Source: Segatella copri (GTDB lineage Bacteria > Bacteroidota > Bacteroidia > Bacteroidales > Bacteroidaceae). Taken from it: DNA of 64,000 nucleotides. The first letter of the stretch is position 1. Every line of letters begins with the position of its first letter. The notes under the pieces were generated by a model. It did not search any database, was not told the origin of the DNA, and was given only the letters and a program-made list of their open reading frames with translations. Location: positions 2,677,001 to 2,741,000 of the forward strand of contig NZ_CATKVU010000006.1 of assembly GCF_949820605.1 (NCBI RefSeq). Reading direction: 5' to 3'. The position numbers were made by a program, and so were the translations under genes. Shown here in pieces: positions 53,790 to 63,266 of the stretch.

Positions 53790-55097
53790 TTATGCCTTAT
53801 CCAGATTCTTCGGCAACACGAGGTTCAGGATAACGGCGAGCAGGAAGACTACTGCCACACAGTTATCAGCAAAAACGGTGCGTACAATCTCTGGGAAGAT
53901 GTTGAACATACCTGTTGCAGATGTGAATCCGAGACCTACGCTGAGCGAAAGACTCACGATGACCATGTTGCGCTGAGAGAAGCCTGTACGCGCCATCATG
54001 CCGAAACCGGCAAAGAGGATGCTACCGAACATCATGATGGTGCAGCCGCCCAATACTGCCTGAGGAATCGTAGTCAATACATAACCGATAGCTGGGAAGA
54101 TACCACCGATAATCATGATGATGGCACCCATGGCAATGGTAAAGCGGTTCACTACTCCCGACATCGCTGCCAAACCTACGTTCTGGCTGAAAGAAGTGAT
54201 AGGAGTACAACCGAAAAGACCTGAAACCGAACTGACGAAACCATCGCAGCAGACTGCCGCACCCATCTCCTTAGTCTTAGGATCACGCTTCAACGCACTG
54301 TTGCAGAGCGCAGAAGTATCACCAATCGTCTCTGTGGCAGAAACCAGATATACAGCTACCACCGAGAGAATAGCACCGATATTGAACTCAGGTGTAAATG
54401 GAAGAAGCTTTGGCAAAGCTACGATAGAGAGACCAGAAAGTCCGCTGAAATCTATCATTCCCATAAACAGCGCCAGAACATAACCTACCAGCAGTCCTAC
54501 CAATACAGAGAGTGAACGCAAGAAACCCTTGGCGAAAATCTGACAAAGCAGACAAGCCAGCAAAGTGACAGACCCCACAACCCAGTTGTTCATGCTACCG
54601 AAATCAGCAGCACCCTGACCACCCGCAAAAGAGTTGGCACCAACAGGAAGGAGCGAGAAACCGATGGCTGTTACCACGGTAGCGGCTACTACAGGCGGAA
54701 TGAGCTTGATCCAATACTTGGCGAAAAGTCCGAGTGTTCCTTCTACCAGACCACCAATGATGACAGCGCCTATCAAAGTACCCATACCATGAGTACCGGC
54801 AATGGCGATGGCGAGCGAAAGGAAGGTGAAGGAGATACCCATCACGATAGGAAGGCGAGAACCGATACGCCATACCGGATAAAGCTGCACCAAGGTACCG
54901 ATACCGGCGATGACCATACAGTTCTGGATAAGCACGGCGCTCATCGAACTGTCCAGACCTATCGCACCAGCGAGAATCATGATTGGCGCAATATTGCTGA
55001 CGAACATCGCCAGCACATGCTGAAGACCAAATGGGAGTGCTTTACCTACGGGCACTCTGCCGTCTAATTTGTAGAGATTTTCTATTGACTGTTCCAT
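53790..55097 (-). CDS. NCS2 family uracil/xanthine permease
   Basis: The start at the ATG ending at 55097 (MEQSIENLYKLDGRVPVGKALPFGLQH) gives 435 residues and about 12-14 helices. Family motifs include LAMFVSNIAPIMILAG and GYVLTTIPQAVLGG near the substrate site. It should import xanthine or another purine/uracil with protons. The neighbourhood of xpt and guaD favours xanthine. It is transcribed away from guaD's end, with its own leader. Confidence 0.92.
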   Translation of the reverse strand: MEQSIENLYKLDGRVPVGKALPFGLQHVLAMFVSNIAPIMILAGAIGLDSSMSAVLIQNCMVIAGIGTLVQLYPVWRIGSRLPIVMGISFTFLSLAIAIAGTHGMGTLIGAVIIGGLVEGTLGLFAKYWIKLIPPVVAATVVTAIGFSLLPVGANSFAGGQGAADFGSMNNWVVGSVTLLACLLCQIFAKGFLRSLSVLVGLLVGYVLALFMGMIDFSGLSGLSIVALPKLLPFTPEFNIGAILSVVAVYLVSATETIGDTSALCNSALKRDPKTKEMGAAVCCDGFVSSVSGLFGCTPITSFSQNVGLAAMSGVVNRFTIAMGAIIMIIGGIFPAIGYVLTTIPQAVLGGCTIMMFGSILFAGFGMMARTGFSQRNMVIVSLSLSVGLGFTSATGMFNIFPEIVRTVFADNCVAVVFLLAVILNLVLPKNLDKA

Positions 55098-55225
55098 TGT
55101 CGTTATAATAATTAGAGAATTTCCATTATCCATCAATTCAGGGTCTTTTCTGAATTTGGCGACAAAATTACAAAGAAAATCTGAGAAATCGGTTCTTTTA
55201 GTAGAATAATTCGCTGAATAACAAG

Positions 55226-55254
55226 AAAAACGGAGTTTTTAATACTCCGTTTTT
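55226..55254 (-). terminator. Terminator overlapping the guaD stop codon
   Basis: AAAAACGGAGT (55226-55236) and ACTCCGTTTTT (55244-55254) pair over 11 bp. The guaD stop codon (55239-55241) lies in the loop, so the last codons form one arm. Confidence 0.8.
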
Positions 55255-55706
55255 TCTGTATTTTCCTCCCACATGCGGAAGGCACCGAGCGCCTCATCGC
55301 GCATCAGGGCAATCATCGGCTTGTGGCGGTCTTCTATCTGGCGGTCTATCTCCTCGTAGATAAACTCATCATCGAAACCTATCTTTGCCGCATCCTTCCG
55401 GTCGTTGGCATAATAGATACGGTCGAGATGTGCCCAATAGATGGCACCCAGGCACATCGGACAAGGCTCACAGGAGGTATAGATTTCGCAACCCTCCAGA
55501 TTGAAGGTCTTCAACTTGCGGGTAGCCTGCCGGATGCAGTTCACTTCGGCATGAGCCGTAGGGTCGAGGTCGATGGTTACACTGTTGGAAGCCTCAGCGA
55601 TGATGATACCGTCCTTGGCAATCACAGCACCAAAAGGTCCACCACCCGTCTTCACGCTATTCTTCGAGAGCTCAATGGCTCTATGCATCAATTCTTCTTT
55701 TGTCAT
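55239..55706 (-). CDS. guaD: Guanine deaminase
   Basis: The 155-residue protein of the cytidine deaminase fold has zinc ligands in PTAHAEVNCIRQA (HAE) and TSCEPCPMCLGAIYWA (PCxxC). GGGPFGAVIAKDG and the C-terminal FDDEFIYEEI are typical of bacterial GuaD. It converts guanine to xanthine, which Xpt can salvage. It lies with the NCS2 permease on the same strand but with a terminator between, so they are separate units. Confidence 0.92.
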   Translation of the reverse strand: MTKEELMHRAIELSKNSVKTGGGPFGAVIAKDGIIIAEASNSVTIDLDPTAHAEVNCIRQATRKLKTFNLEGCEIYTSCEPCPMCLGAIYWAHLDRIYYANDRKDAAKIGFDDEFIYEEIDRQIEDRHKPMIALMRDEALGAFRMWEENTEKTEY

Positions 55707-55850
55707 TGTTTAATATTTTTAGATTAATAATACCCCTTCTTTTCAATTGGGGGCTACAAATATACAAAAAAGAAATGATACGGCAAGCATTTCATACGAA
55801 AAAAATACTTAATGGAATACTTTTTTCCCATCACCTCGTTAATTATCCAT

Positions 55851-55900
55851 AATTATAAATACATTTATTATAAGAGTATTTATAATTTTTGTAACTTTGC
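55851..55900 (+). promoter_or_regulatory. ATPase F promoter with inverted repeat
   Basis: AATTATAAATAC (55851-55862) and GTATTTATAATT (55876-55887) are perfect 12-bp inverted arms. The right arm ends 4 bp before the -7 element TAACTTTGC (55892-55900). The position relative to the -7 box resembles that of the palindromes of ATPases A and B. Confidence 0.6.
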
Positions 55901-55924
55901 GCCATCACTTATAAAAAATTGATT

Positions 55925-57061
55925 ATGGATATACCCTTTATTTATGGAAGACTCGCTGAGAAAGAGAGTTTTATCGACAGAGTAGAAGACCGAAGGGAAC
56001 TGAAGAATTTCCTTCGCCACGGCATCAACGTCATCTTGGTATCTCCAAGAAGATGGGGAAAATCTTCGCTTGTCAGAACCTCTATGGAAGAATTAATGCA
56101 GGAAGAATCCAAAACAAAGGTTTGCTTCATGGATGCCTCCAAGATTCATACGGAGGAAGAATTCTACAACAAATTTGCCTCCATCGTGATACAAGGAGTT
56201 TCTTCCACATTGGAACAGAAATTATCTGACTTGGTGAAATTTATCAATCGTTTTACCCCAAGCATCACGATAGCTTCCGACCCAATGAATAGTGTAGAGG
56301 TCAACCTAAAGGTGAATCCTGTAAAGGAAAGTCCTGAAAACATTCTGCAACTCCCCGAAAAGATAGCCGAGGCTAAAGGCATCAAGATTATCGTCTGCAT
56401 CGATGAGTTTCAGCAACTCGCCAACCTGCCAAAATGGAAGAACCTTGAAGCTATGCTGAGGGCTGAATGGCAGTTGCAGCACCATACCACCTACTGTCTC
56501 TACGGCAGCAAGATGCACATGATGAAAGATATTTTCAACAAGGCGAACAGTCCTTTCTTTAAGTTCGGACAACTGATGAACCTGAAGAGAATAGCCAAGG
56601 AATATTGGATTCCATACATCATGAGCAATTTTAAGAAGACAGGAAAAACTATCTCTGAGAGCCAAGCAGAATGTCTATGCGAAAGAGTGAAATATAACTC
56701 TTGGTACGTACAGCAATATTGCTTCTTCCTATGGTCACACACAGACAAAGAGGTGACGCAAGAACTCCTCGACAACCAGCTCCAACTGGTTTTGGACACC
56801 AACGAAGACTTGTTCTTGACAGAGATGGACGAGCTCACTCCCACCCAAATCGGCATGTTGAAAGCCATCGCTTCTGGCGAAAAGCACTTCAATGCCAAGG
56901 ATGTCGTAGAGACGTATGGCCTGGGGCAGCCACAGAGCATCACACGTAACAAGAAAGTATTAGTAGAGAAAGATCTCGTTGAGAAACATCTTCAAGACTT
57001 CTCATTCGTCGATCCTGTCTTCGAGCTTTGGCTGAAGAGAGAATACAACATTTTACCATAA
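55925..57061 (+). CDS. AAA+ ATPase, COG1672-like (ATPase F)
   Basis: The start at the ATG 55925 (MDIPFIYGRLAEKESFIDR) gives 378 residues. Walker A is SPRRWGKSSLV, Walker B IIVCIDEFQQLA, and a sensor-like YGSKMHMM follows. The C-terminal winged-helix part (ELTPTQIGMLKAIASGEKHFNAKDVVETYGL) ends with DPVFELWLKREY. It is shorter than the other ATPases and lacks the PD-(D/E)XK tail. It precedes the Dna2-like gene by 78 bp on the same strand, so they may be co-transcribed. Confidence 0.85.
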   Translation: MDIPFIYGRLAEKESFIDRVEDRRELKNFLRHGINVILVSPRRWGKSSLVRTSMEELMQEESKTKVCFMDASKIHTEEEFYNKFASIVIQGVSSTLEQKLSDLVKFINRFTPSITIASDPMNSVEVNLKVNPVKESPENILQLPEKIAEAKGIKIIVCIDEFQQLANLPKWKNLEAMLRAEWQLQHHTTYCLYGSKMHMMKDIFNKANSPFFKFGQLMNLKRIAKEYWIPYIMSNFKKTGKTISESQAECLCERVKYNSWYVQQYCFFLWSHTDKEVTQELLDNQLQLVLDTNEDLFLTEMDELTPTQIGMLKAIASGEKHFNAKDVVETYGLGQPQSITRNKKVLVEKDLVEKHLQDFSFVDPVFELWLKREYNILP

Positions 57062-57139
57062 TGGGAATAAAAACAGCCAATAATCGCATTTTCGAGGAAA
57101 GAGATGAGGTAAACATCTCTCAAGATTAAGCAATATTTC

Positions 57140-60100
57140 ATGAATCAAAACAATATCAGCGCCGCAGAACTCTTCCTTAGGGTAAGAGAACTTTTGATAC
57201 TCCCCGAACTGGAGCCGAAGACACGCAACAAGATGATGCACGATACGCTCATCCTCTGCTGCCACGAAGGAGTGAAGGAAACGAAACAGGCTTTCGGTAA
57301 CCTTTTCTCCCAGGTGGATTATCTCTGTAAGGCTCACGGCATCAAGGTGGCAGACAAGATTGCCATCCAGACCATGCGCCGGCACAGTAATTCGCAGGAA
57401 CCACTCTCAAGCGAAGATTTGAAATATGATGCACGTGCCCTTGCCATCTTCATCTCTGCCGTATTCGGAGTGGATGTTCCCCACGAGCTGAACGTGCTCA
57501 TTCCCCATACCAACCGCCCTTATCAGAAAGGACTGGAAATCAACAACCGCCGCATCCGCTGCATCGTGAAGAACTGGGACAGCGATTTCATCCGCGTGGA
57601 TATTGACCAAGATGCTGACGAAGAGGAATATCTCGTTCAACTGAAAGATGAAGAGAACCATATCGACCATACCTACCTCTGGGATATCCTGAAGGAAGGT
57701 ATGCAGCTCAACCTGCTCGACTGTCAGGTAAAGCAGCCCGTCATCACCCCCCGACTCATCGTGGTAGAACCCGATTATCTGGTAGATATCAGTAGTATCG
57801 CCACCTGCTTCACGGCTTTCGGTCATCATCCCCTGCTCTATCTGCTGAACCAGATGAAGCCCCGCGCCAACACCCAGGCTACCCTGCTCGGTAACTTTGC
57901 CGGTGCGGCGCTGGATGACATCATCAATACAAACGGCAAATACCAGATGAACGAAACCATAAAGACGAATTTCAGGGAGAAAGCACTGGAGTTCTGCACC
58001 TGTCCCTGGTTTGATGCCAAGAAATTCTATACCGATGCCAACCAGCAAGCATTCAATCTGCAGCAGGTAGTGGATATTCTCTTCCCCCGCACCGCATCGC
58101 AGGCACAGATGTCAGCCTTCCGTGGCGAAAGTCTTTACGACAGGAAGAAAGCCATCCTGGAACCTTCGTTCGTCTGCGAAGCACTCGGCATACAGGGACG
58201 TGTGGACCTGATGACCACCGACTGCAAACTGCTAGTAGAGCAGAAATCGGGACGCAACATGAATATCGAAACCCATCAGGTTGATCCGGGGTATCACAGT
58301 TATCAGCTGGAGCCCCACTATGTACAGCTGCTGCTCTACTATGGCGTATTGCAGCACAACTTCAAGCTGAGCAACGACCGCGTGAATATCCGTCTGCTCT
58401 ACTCCAAGTATCAGCCGCAAGACGGACTGATGGTGGTAGCTTACTACCAAAAGCTCTTCAAGGAGGCCATCGAATACCGCAACCAGCTCGTTGCCGCCTC
58501 CTTCGAGATAGCCAAGGAGGGATTCGAGCATGCACTGAATGAATTTACCCCCGAAGTTTTGAATGTGGCAGGTACCCAGGACTTCTTTTACAACAAGTAT
58601 CTGAAGCCGCAGATAGAAGCCATCACCAGTCCGCTCCACAACCTCACCCCATTAGAGGAGGCTTACTTCTGCCGCATGATGACCTTCGTGTTGCGGGAAC
58701 AGATGATCAGCAAGGTGGGCGCACAGGAAGGAACGAACACATCCAGTTCCGACCTCTGGACCATGCCACTCGCCGAAAAGAAAGATGCCGGCAATATCTA
58801 TACCGACCTGCACATCATCCGAAAGGAACAGAGCAGCGCAGGAAGCGGATATGATACCATCACCCTGAGCGTGCCCGACCAGGGAAAAGACTTTCTGCCC
58901 AACTTCCGTATCGGCGACATGGTGTATCTCTATACCTACAAGCTGAAGGAAGAACCCGATGTGAGAAAGGCTATATTATATAAAGGTGTACTGCAGGAGA
59001 TTCACAGCGATGAGATTGTGGTGCATCTCACCGACGGACAGCAGAATGCCGATATCTTCGAGATGAATCTGCCTTACGCCATAGAACATGGAACGAGCGA
59101 TGCATCAACAGGCGGAAGCATCCGTAACCTGCACCAGTTTATCTGTGCACCCAAGGAGAAGCGCGACCTGCTGTTAGGGCAGCGTGCTCCGCAAAGAGAT
59201 GCCTCGCTTACATTGACCAGACATTACGATGATGTACTGGACGACATCATTCTCCGTGCCAAGCAGGCACAGGATTACTTCCTGCTCGTGGGACCTCCGG
59301 GAACAGGAAAGACCAGTCGTGCCCTGAAGTTTATGGTAGAAGAAGCATTGAACGATGGAACGGGAATGCCGACAGCAGAAAGCATCGCCTCGGGAGGCAA
59401 GACGGCTCAGCAGCCTGCATCCTCCATTCTCCTGATGAGCTATACCAACCGAGCCGTAGATGAAATCTGCGAGATGCTGGTAGATTCGGGCATCCCATTC
59501 CTTCGCCTCGGCAGCGAGTACTCCTGCGATGAGCGGTTCCGCCCTTATCTGATAGAGAAAGCCATCAGCGACTGTCCGAAACTCGAAGCCATCAAACAAT
59601 ATATAATAGGAACGCGTGTAATCGTGGGCACCACTTCGATGATGACCTCCAAGCCGTTCATCTTCTCGCTGAAGCACTTCAAGCTTGCCATCATCGACGA
59701 GTCGAGCCAGATACTGGAGCCTAATCTCATCGGTCTCTTATCAGCAGTAGATAAGTTCATCCTCATCGGCGACTACAAGCAGTTGCCAGCCGTGGTACAG
59801 CAGAGCGAGCAGGATTCAGGCATTCCTACCATCAACGATAGTCAGAAAGGTAGCATCATCGACATGAGCATCCTGCAGGACATCTGTCTTACCAACTGCC
59901 GCAACTCTCTCTTCGAACGTCTGATTCATTGGGAAGATCACGAAGAGCGCAGCGAATTCATCGGCATTCTGCGTCGCCAAGGCAGAATGCATCCCGAGAT
60001 TGCAGAGTTTCCTAACCGGATGTTCTACCGTCGGGAGAAACTGGAACCCGTGCCATGTCCACACCAGTTGGAGACGGAGCTGTCATATACCCTTCCATCA

Positions 60101-60625
60101 GAAGATGCGCTCGACGATTTGCTGAAAGAGCACCGCATGATATTCCTCCCATCCAAATTCTGCAAGGAACCAAATGTATCCGATAAGATCAATGCCAACG
60201 AGGCAGCAATCGTGGTAGACCTGCTTCGCCGCATCCACCGCTTCTATGGAGAGCGTTTCGATGCCAAGAAGACGGTAGGCGTCATCGTTCCTTACCGCAA
60301 CCAGATTGCCATGGTACGCAAAGGCATCGAAAAGCTCGGTATTCCGGAACTGGAGAAAATCAGTATCGATACCGTAGAGCGGTACCAGGGCAGCCAGCGA
60401 GATGTCATCATCTACAGTTTCACCATCCAGAACATCTGGCAGCTCGACTTCCTTGCCGGCAACAGTTTCGTAGAAGACGGCGCCATCATCGACCGCAAGC
60501 TGAACGTAGCCATCACCCGTGCCCGAAAGCAGATGATTATGACAGGCAACCCGGAGATATTGCGCAATAATCAGATTTTTAGCGAATTAATGAACTATGT
60601 GAAGGAAAAAGGAGGATATTTTTAA
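57140..60625 (+). CDS. Dna2-like nuclease-helicase (superfamily 1)
   Basis: The 1161-residue protein has an N-terminal region of unknown fold. A RecB/Cas4-type nuclease core lies at about 353-400 (GRVDLM, then LLVEQKSGRN, then HYVQLLLYYGVL for the QxxxY motif). A C-terminal DNA2/NAM7-type helicase follows, with Walker A GPPGTGKT near 718, LAIIDESSQILEP, LIGDYKQLPAVV, VIVPYRNQIAMVRKG, TVERYQGSQRDVIIYSF and NVAITRARKQMIMTG. The family unwinds and cuts flap or broken DNA ends. Cysteines around FCTCPWF and YFCRMM could be part of an iron-sulfur site, but the four-Cys pattern is not clear. It may be a repair or defence enzyme; ATPase F lies just upstream. Confidence 0.85.
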   Translation: MNQNNISAAELFLRVRELLILPELEPKTRNKMMHDTLILCCHEGVKETKQAFGNLFSQVDYLCKAHGIKVADKIAIQTMRRHSNSQEPLSSEDLKYDARALAIFISAVFGVDVPHELNVLIPHTNRPYQKGLEINNRRIRCIVKNWDSDFIRVDIDQDADEEEYLVQLKDEENHIDHTYLWDILKEGMQLNLLDCQVKQPVITPRLIVVEPDYLVDISSIATCFTAFGHHPLLYLLNQMKPRANTQATLLGNFAGAALDDIINTNGKYQMNETIKTNFREKALEFCTCPWFDAKKFYTDANQQAFNLQQVVDILFPRTASQAQMSAFRGESLYDRKKAILEPSFVCEALGIQGRVDLMTTDCKLLVEQKSGRNMNIETHQVDPGYHSYQLEPHYVQLLLYYGVLQHNFKLSNDRVNIRLLYSKYQPQDGLMVVAYYQKLFKEAIEYRNQLVAASFEIAKEGFEHALNEFTPEVLNVAGTQDFFYNKYLKPQIEAITSPLHNLTPLEEAYFCRMMTFVLREQMISKVGAQEGTNTSSSDLWTMPLAEKKDAGNIYTDLHIIRKEQSSAGSGYDTITLSVPDQGKDFLPNFRIGDMVYLYTYKLKEEPDVRKAILYKGVLQEIHSDEIVVHLTDGQQNADIFEMNLPYAIEHGTSDASTGGSIRNLHQFICAPKEKRDLLLGQRAPQRDASLTLTRHYDDVLDDIILRAKQAQDYFLLVGPPGTGKTSRALKFMVEEALNDGTGMPTAESIASGGKTAQQPASSILLMSYTNRAVDEICEMLVDSGIPFLRLGSEYSCDERFRPYLIEKAISDCPKLEAIKQYIIGTRVIVGTTSMMTSKPFIFSLKHFKLAIIDESSQILEPNLIGLLSAVDKFILIGDYKQLPAVVQQSEQDSGIPTINDSQKGSIIDMSILQDICLTNCRNSLFERLIHWEDHEERSEFIGILRRQGRMHPEIAEFPNRMFYRREKLEPVPCPHQLETELSYTLPSEDALDDLLKEHRMIFLPSKFCKEPNVSDKINANEAAIVVDLLRRIHRFYGERFDAKKTVGVIVPYRNQIAMVRKGIEKLGIPELEKISIDTVERYQGSQRDVIIYSFTIQNIWQLDFLAGNSFVEDGAIIDRKLNVAITRARKQMIMTGNPEILRNNQIFSELMNYVKEKGGYF

Positions 60626-60665
60626 ATTTTCCCCCAAAAAATTTGGTGATACGGAAATAAAGTCC

Positions 60666-60765
60666 TATCTTTGCATTCGGATTATACACAAAAGGATAAA
60701 CAAGAGACATAAATACAGATATAGGATTCCGGTGCTCCACTGGCACTGGAATTCTTTATTTTTTA
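60666..60765 (+). promoter_or_regulatory. greA promoter and leader with a terminator-like hairpin
   Basis: The -7 element TATCTTTGC (60666-60674) is followed, about 50 nt into the leader, by a hairpin with arms ATTCCGGTGC (60726-60735) and GCACTGGAAT (60743-60752; one mismatch) and then TTTATTTTTT. The greA start is 50 bp further on. A fraction of transcripts should stop here, giving a short leader RNA. Confidence 0.55.
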
Positions 60766-60813
60766 TGCTACTTGCCAACCGATTATTAATAACATTAAAA
60801 CAACAAGAAAATT

Positions 60814-61281
60814 ATGGCTTACATGTCACAAGAAGGCTACGACAAACTCGTAGCTGAGCTGAAACAGCTCGTATCTGTAGAGCGCCCTAAGGCATCAGCC
60901 GCAATTGCTGAAGCCCGCGACAAGGGTGATTTAAGTGAGAATTCTGAGTATGATGCCGCTAAAGAGGCACAGGCTCATCTGGAAGATAAGATCAATCGCC
61001 TGAAGCTCACCATTGCCGAGGCCAAGATTATCGATACCAAGCAGCTCAGCACCGACAGCGTGCAGATTATGTCGAAGGTAGAGATGACCAACATGGCTAA
61101 CAAGGCAAAGATGACTTATACCATCGTGAGCGAAAGCGAAGCAAACTTGAAGGAAGGCAAGATTTCCATCAAGACTCCTATCGCACAGGGATTGCTCAAC
61201 AAGAAGGTAGGTGAGATTGCAGAAATCAAGATTCCTCGCGGCACCATCAACCTTCGCATCGACAAGATTTCATTTGAATAA
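60814..61281 (+). CDS. greA: Transcription elongation factor GreA
   Basis: The 155-residue protein has the N-terminal coiled coil (MAYMSQEGYDKLVAELKQL then ARDKGDLSENSEYDAAKEAQ, with the acidic tip) and the C-terminal FKBP-like domain (SPI/A-type region KTPIAQGLLNKKVGEIAEI). It rescues backtracked RNA polymerase by RNA cleavage. It is followed by a terminator at 61290-61340. Confidence 0.97.
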   Translation: MAYMSQEGYDKLVAELKQLVSVERPKASAAIAEARDKGDLSENSEYDAAKEAQAHLEDKINRLKLTIAEAKIIDTKQLSTDSVQIMSKVEMTNMANKAKMTYTIVSESEANLKEGKISIKTPIAQGLLNKKVGEIAEIKIPRGTINLRIDKISFE

Positions 61282-61289
61282 AACGGAAT

Positions 61290-61340
61290 AAAAGGAACTA
61301 TCATATCGGCAGCGATGCCCGTATGACGGTTCCTTTTATG
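61290..61340 (+). terminator. Terminator after greA
   Basis: The outer arms AAAAGGAAC (61290-61298) and GTTCCTTTT (61329-61337) enclose an inner CATATCGGC/GCCCGTATG stem. Confidence 0.75.
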
Positions 61341-61466
61341 TTATATGTAAGCCTACCCGATATATTCTACAGAAAATGAAAGTAGCCGATGCAACGACAT
61401 CAAAAAGAGAATAAGATAATATGAATTGTAAATTATAAATTATTAATTATAAATTGATTAGCGATT

Positions 61467-61868
61467 ATGGCAAGCATTTTTTCAAAGATTGCAGCAGGAG
61501 AGATTCCTAGCTACAAGTGTGCAGAAAGCGACAAGTTCTATGCTTTCCTCGACATTAGCCCTATCGGCAAAGGTCATACCTTGGTGATTCCCCGTAAGGA
61601 GGTTGATTACATCTTCGATATGGAAGACAAAGACCTGGCTGAGTTTGAGGTTTTCGCCAAGAAGGTAGCCAAGGCTATCAAGGCAGCCTTCCCATGCAAG
61701 AAAGTGGCGCAGGTTGTTTTGGGTCTGGAGGTTCCTCATGCCCATATCCACCTCATCCCAATGAACAGCGAGGCTGATGTAAACTTCCGCAAGGAGCATC
61801 TCAAACTCACAGAGGAAGAGTTCAAGGAAATTGCTGATAAGATTTATACAGAATTCAAGAAACTTTAA
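61467..61868 (+). CDS. HIT family nucleotide hydrolase/transferase
   Basis: The 133-residue histidine-triad protein starts MASIFSKIAAGEIPSYKCAE and has the triad VPHAHIHLIPM. HINT-type members cleave AMP from phosphoramidates and related adducts. It is a monocistronic housekeeping gene with a hairpin terminator at 61891-61926. The upstream gap 61341-61466 holds A/T-rich repeats and no gene. Confidence 0.94.
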   Translation: MASIFSKIAAGEIPSYKCAESDKFYAFLDISPIGKGHTLVIPRKEVDYIFDMEDKDLAEFEVFAKKVAKAIKAAFPCKKVAQVVLGLEVPHAHIHLIPMNSEADVNFRKEHLKLTEEEFKEIADKIYTEFKKL

Positions 61869-61890
61869 ATGCAAGAAGTTTCAAACAGAA

Positions 61891-61926
61891 AAAGAGCTGC
61901 GAATATGCTTCGCAGCTCTTTTTATA
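61891..61926. terminator. Terminator shared by convergent genes
   Basis: AAAAGAGCTGCGA (61891-61903) and TCGCAGCTCTTTT (61911-61923) form a 13-bp stem with T and A runs. It serves the HIT gene and the converging guanylyltransferase gene. Confidence 0.85.
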
Positions 61927-61948
61927 TCTTTATTTCATAAGCTCTTGC

Positions 61949-63037
61949 TTAGACGAACTCATCGCCTTTCTTCATCTGCACCTCGTTTACATATTTACGC
62001 ACCAGGGCAGAAGAATCTTCTTTCTTGCATATCAACAATACATTGTCATTCTCGGCTACTATGAAACCATCCAGTCCGTTCAATACAGCCAGCTTTCCTT
62101 TAGGCAACTTGATTACATTGTTGTGACAATTCTCCATCATCACATCGCTGTCAACAACCACGTTGTCATCGCTGCTCTTCTGCATCGCCTCGTAGATACT
62201 GTGCCAGGTACCCAGATCAGCCCAGCCGAAGTCACACTTCATCATATAGACATTGCTAGGTTTGTCAAGCACTCCGAAATCTACTGATATATTAGGATAA
62301 GAAGAGAAACTCTCTTTCATGTATGCATTCTCTGTCTCCACACTGAATTCGGGATACTGTTTATCGTAATTACGGAGTACAGGGGGCAGAATCTTGCAGA
62401 AACACTCACGCAGATACTTCACATTAGAAAGGAATAAACCCGTATTCCAATAGAACTCTCCACTCTCTACAAAAATCTTGGCAAACTCTCTTTCCGGTTT
62501 CTCTGTAAACGACTGCACCTTGTACAATCCGTTGCCGATAGCTTCACCCATCTGAATATATCCATATCCAGGTTCAGGACGGGTTGGTTTCACACCCATC
62601 GTCAGGAAACGGTCATGTTCTGCCACAAAAGCCAGACCTTCCAATACGTTTTCCCGGAAAGCATCTTCATTGAAGATAGCCTGATCCGAAGGAGTGGCGA
62701 TGATGCAGGCATCAGGATTGAGCATCGAGATGCGATGATTGGCCCATGCCATGCTAGGTGCCGTATTGCGATGAATAGGTTCCGCCAATATCCGTTCTGC
62801 AGGAACCTCAGGCAACTGTTCCTTTACCAGTTGAACATATTCTTCATTTGTGTTGATAAATATATGGTCGGCAGGCACGATCTTTGCCATACGGTCAAAG
62901 GTTTGCTGAAGCTGGGTGCGCCCCACTCCAAAGAAGTCGACAAACTGCTTCGGATAGTTGCTACGGCTGCAAGGCCAGAGTCTGCGACCCTTACCTCCCG
63001 CCAATATCACACAATAATTATTTCCGTTACTCTTCAT
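61949..63037 (-). CDS. Mannose-1-phosphate guanylyltransferase
   Basis: The 362-residue nucleotidyltransferase has the signature CVILAGGKGRRLWPCSRSNYPKQF at its N-terminus, then TPSDQAI, RPEPGYGYIQMG, FTEKPE, WNTGLFLS and FGWADLGTWHSIYE. It forms GDP-mannose from mannose-1-phosphate for glycan synthesis. It lacks the isomerase domain of the bifunctional enzymes. The usual name in Bacteroidetes is manC or gmp; I leave the symbol open. Confidence 0.93.
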   Translation of the reverse strand: MKSNGNNYCVILAGGKGRRLWPCSRSNYPKQFVDFFGVGRTQLQQTFDRMAKIVPADHIFINTNEEYVQLVKEQLPEVPAERILAEPIHRNTAPSMAWANHRISMLNPDACIIATPSDQAIFNEDAFRENVLEGLAFVAEHDRFLTMGVKPTRPEPGYGYIQMGEAIGNGLYKVQSFTEKPEREFAKIFVESGEFYWNTGLFLSNVKYLRECFCKILPPVLRNYDKQYPEFSVETENAYMKESFSSYPNISVDFGVLDKPSNVYMMKCDFGWADLGTWHSIYEAMQKSSDDNVVVDSDVMMENCHNNVIKLPKGKLAVLNGLDGFIVAENDNVLLICKKEDSSALVRKYVNEVQMKKGDEFV

Positions 63038-63266
63038 ATCTTGAGTCTAATATTTTGTTGGTTTTCAAAATTCATCTGTAAAGTTAGTGATTATCCGTGA
63101 AAGTGCCAAAGATTTTCTTGAAATTTAATAAAGTGGACTATAAAAACAACAAAAATTTAATGTTTCTGCATTAAAAATGCATTTTTAGAAAAAAAAGTCA
63201 CCAAAAAGTTTGTCAGTTCAAAAATTATTAGTACCTTTGCAACCGCAAATAAGCAAGGTGGTATTT

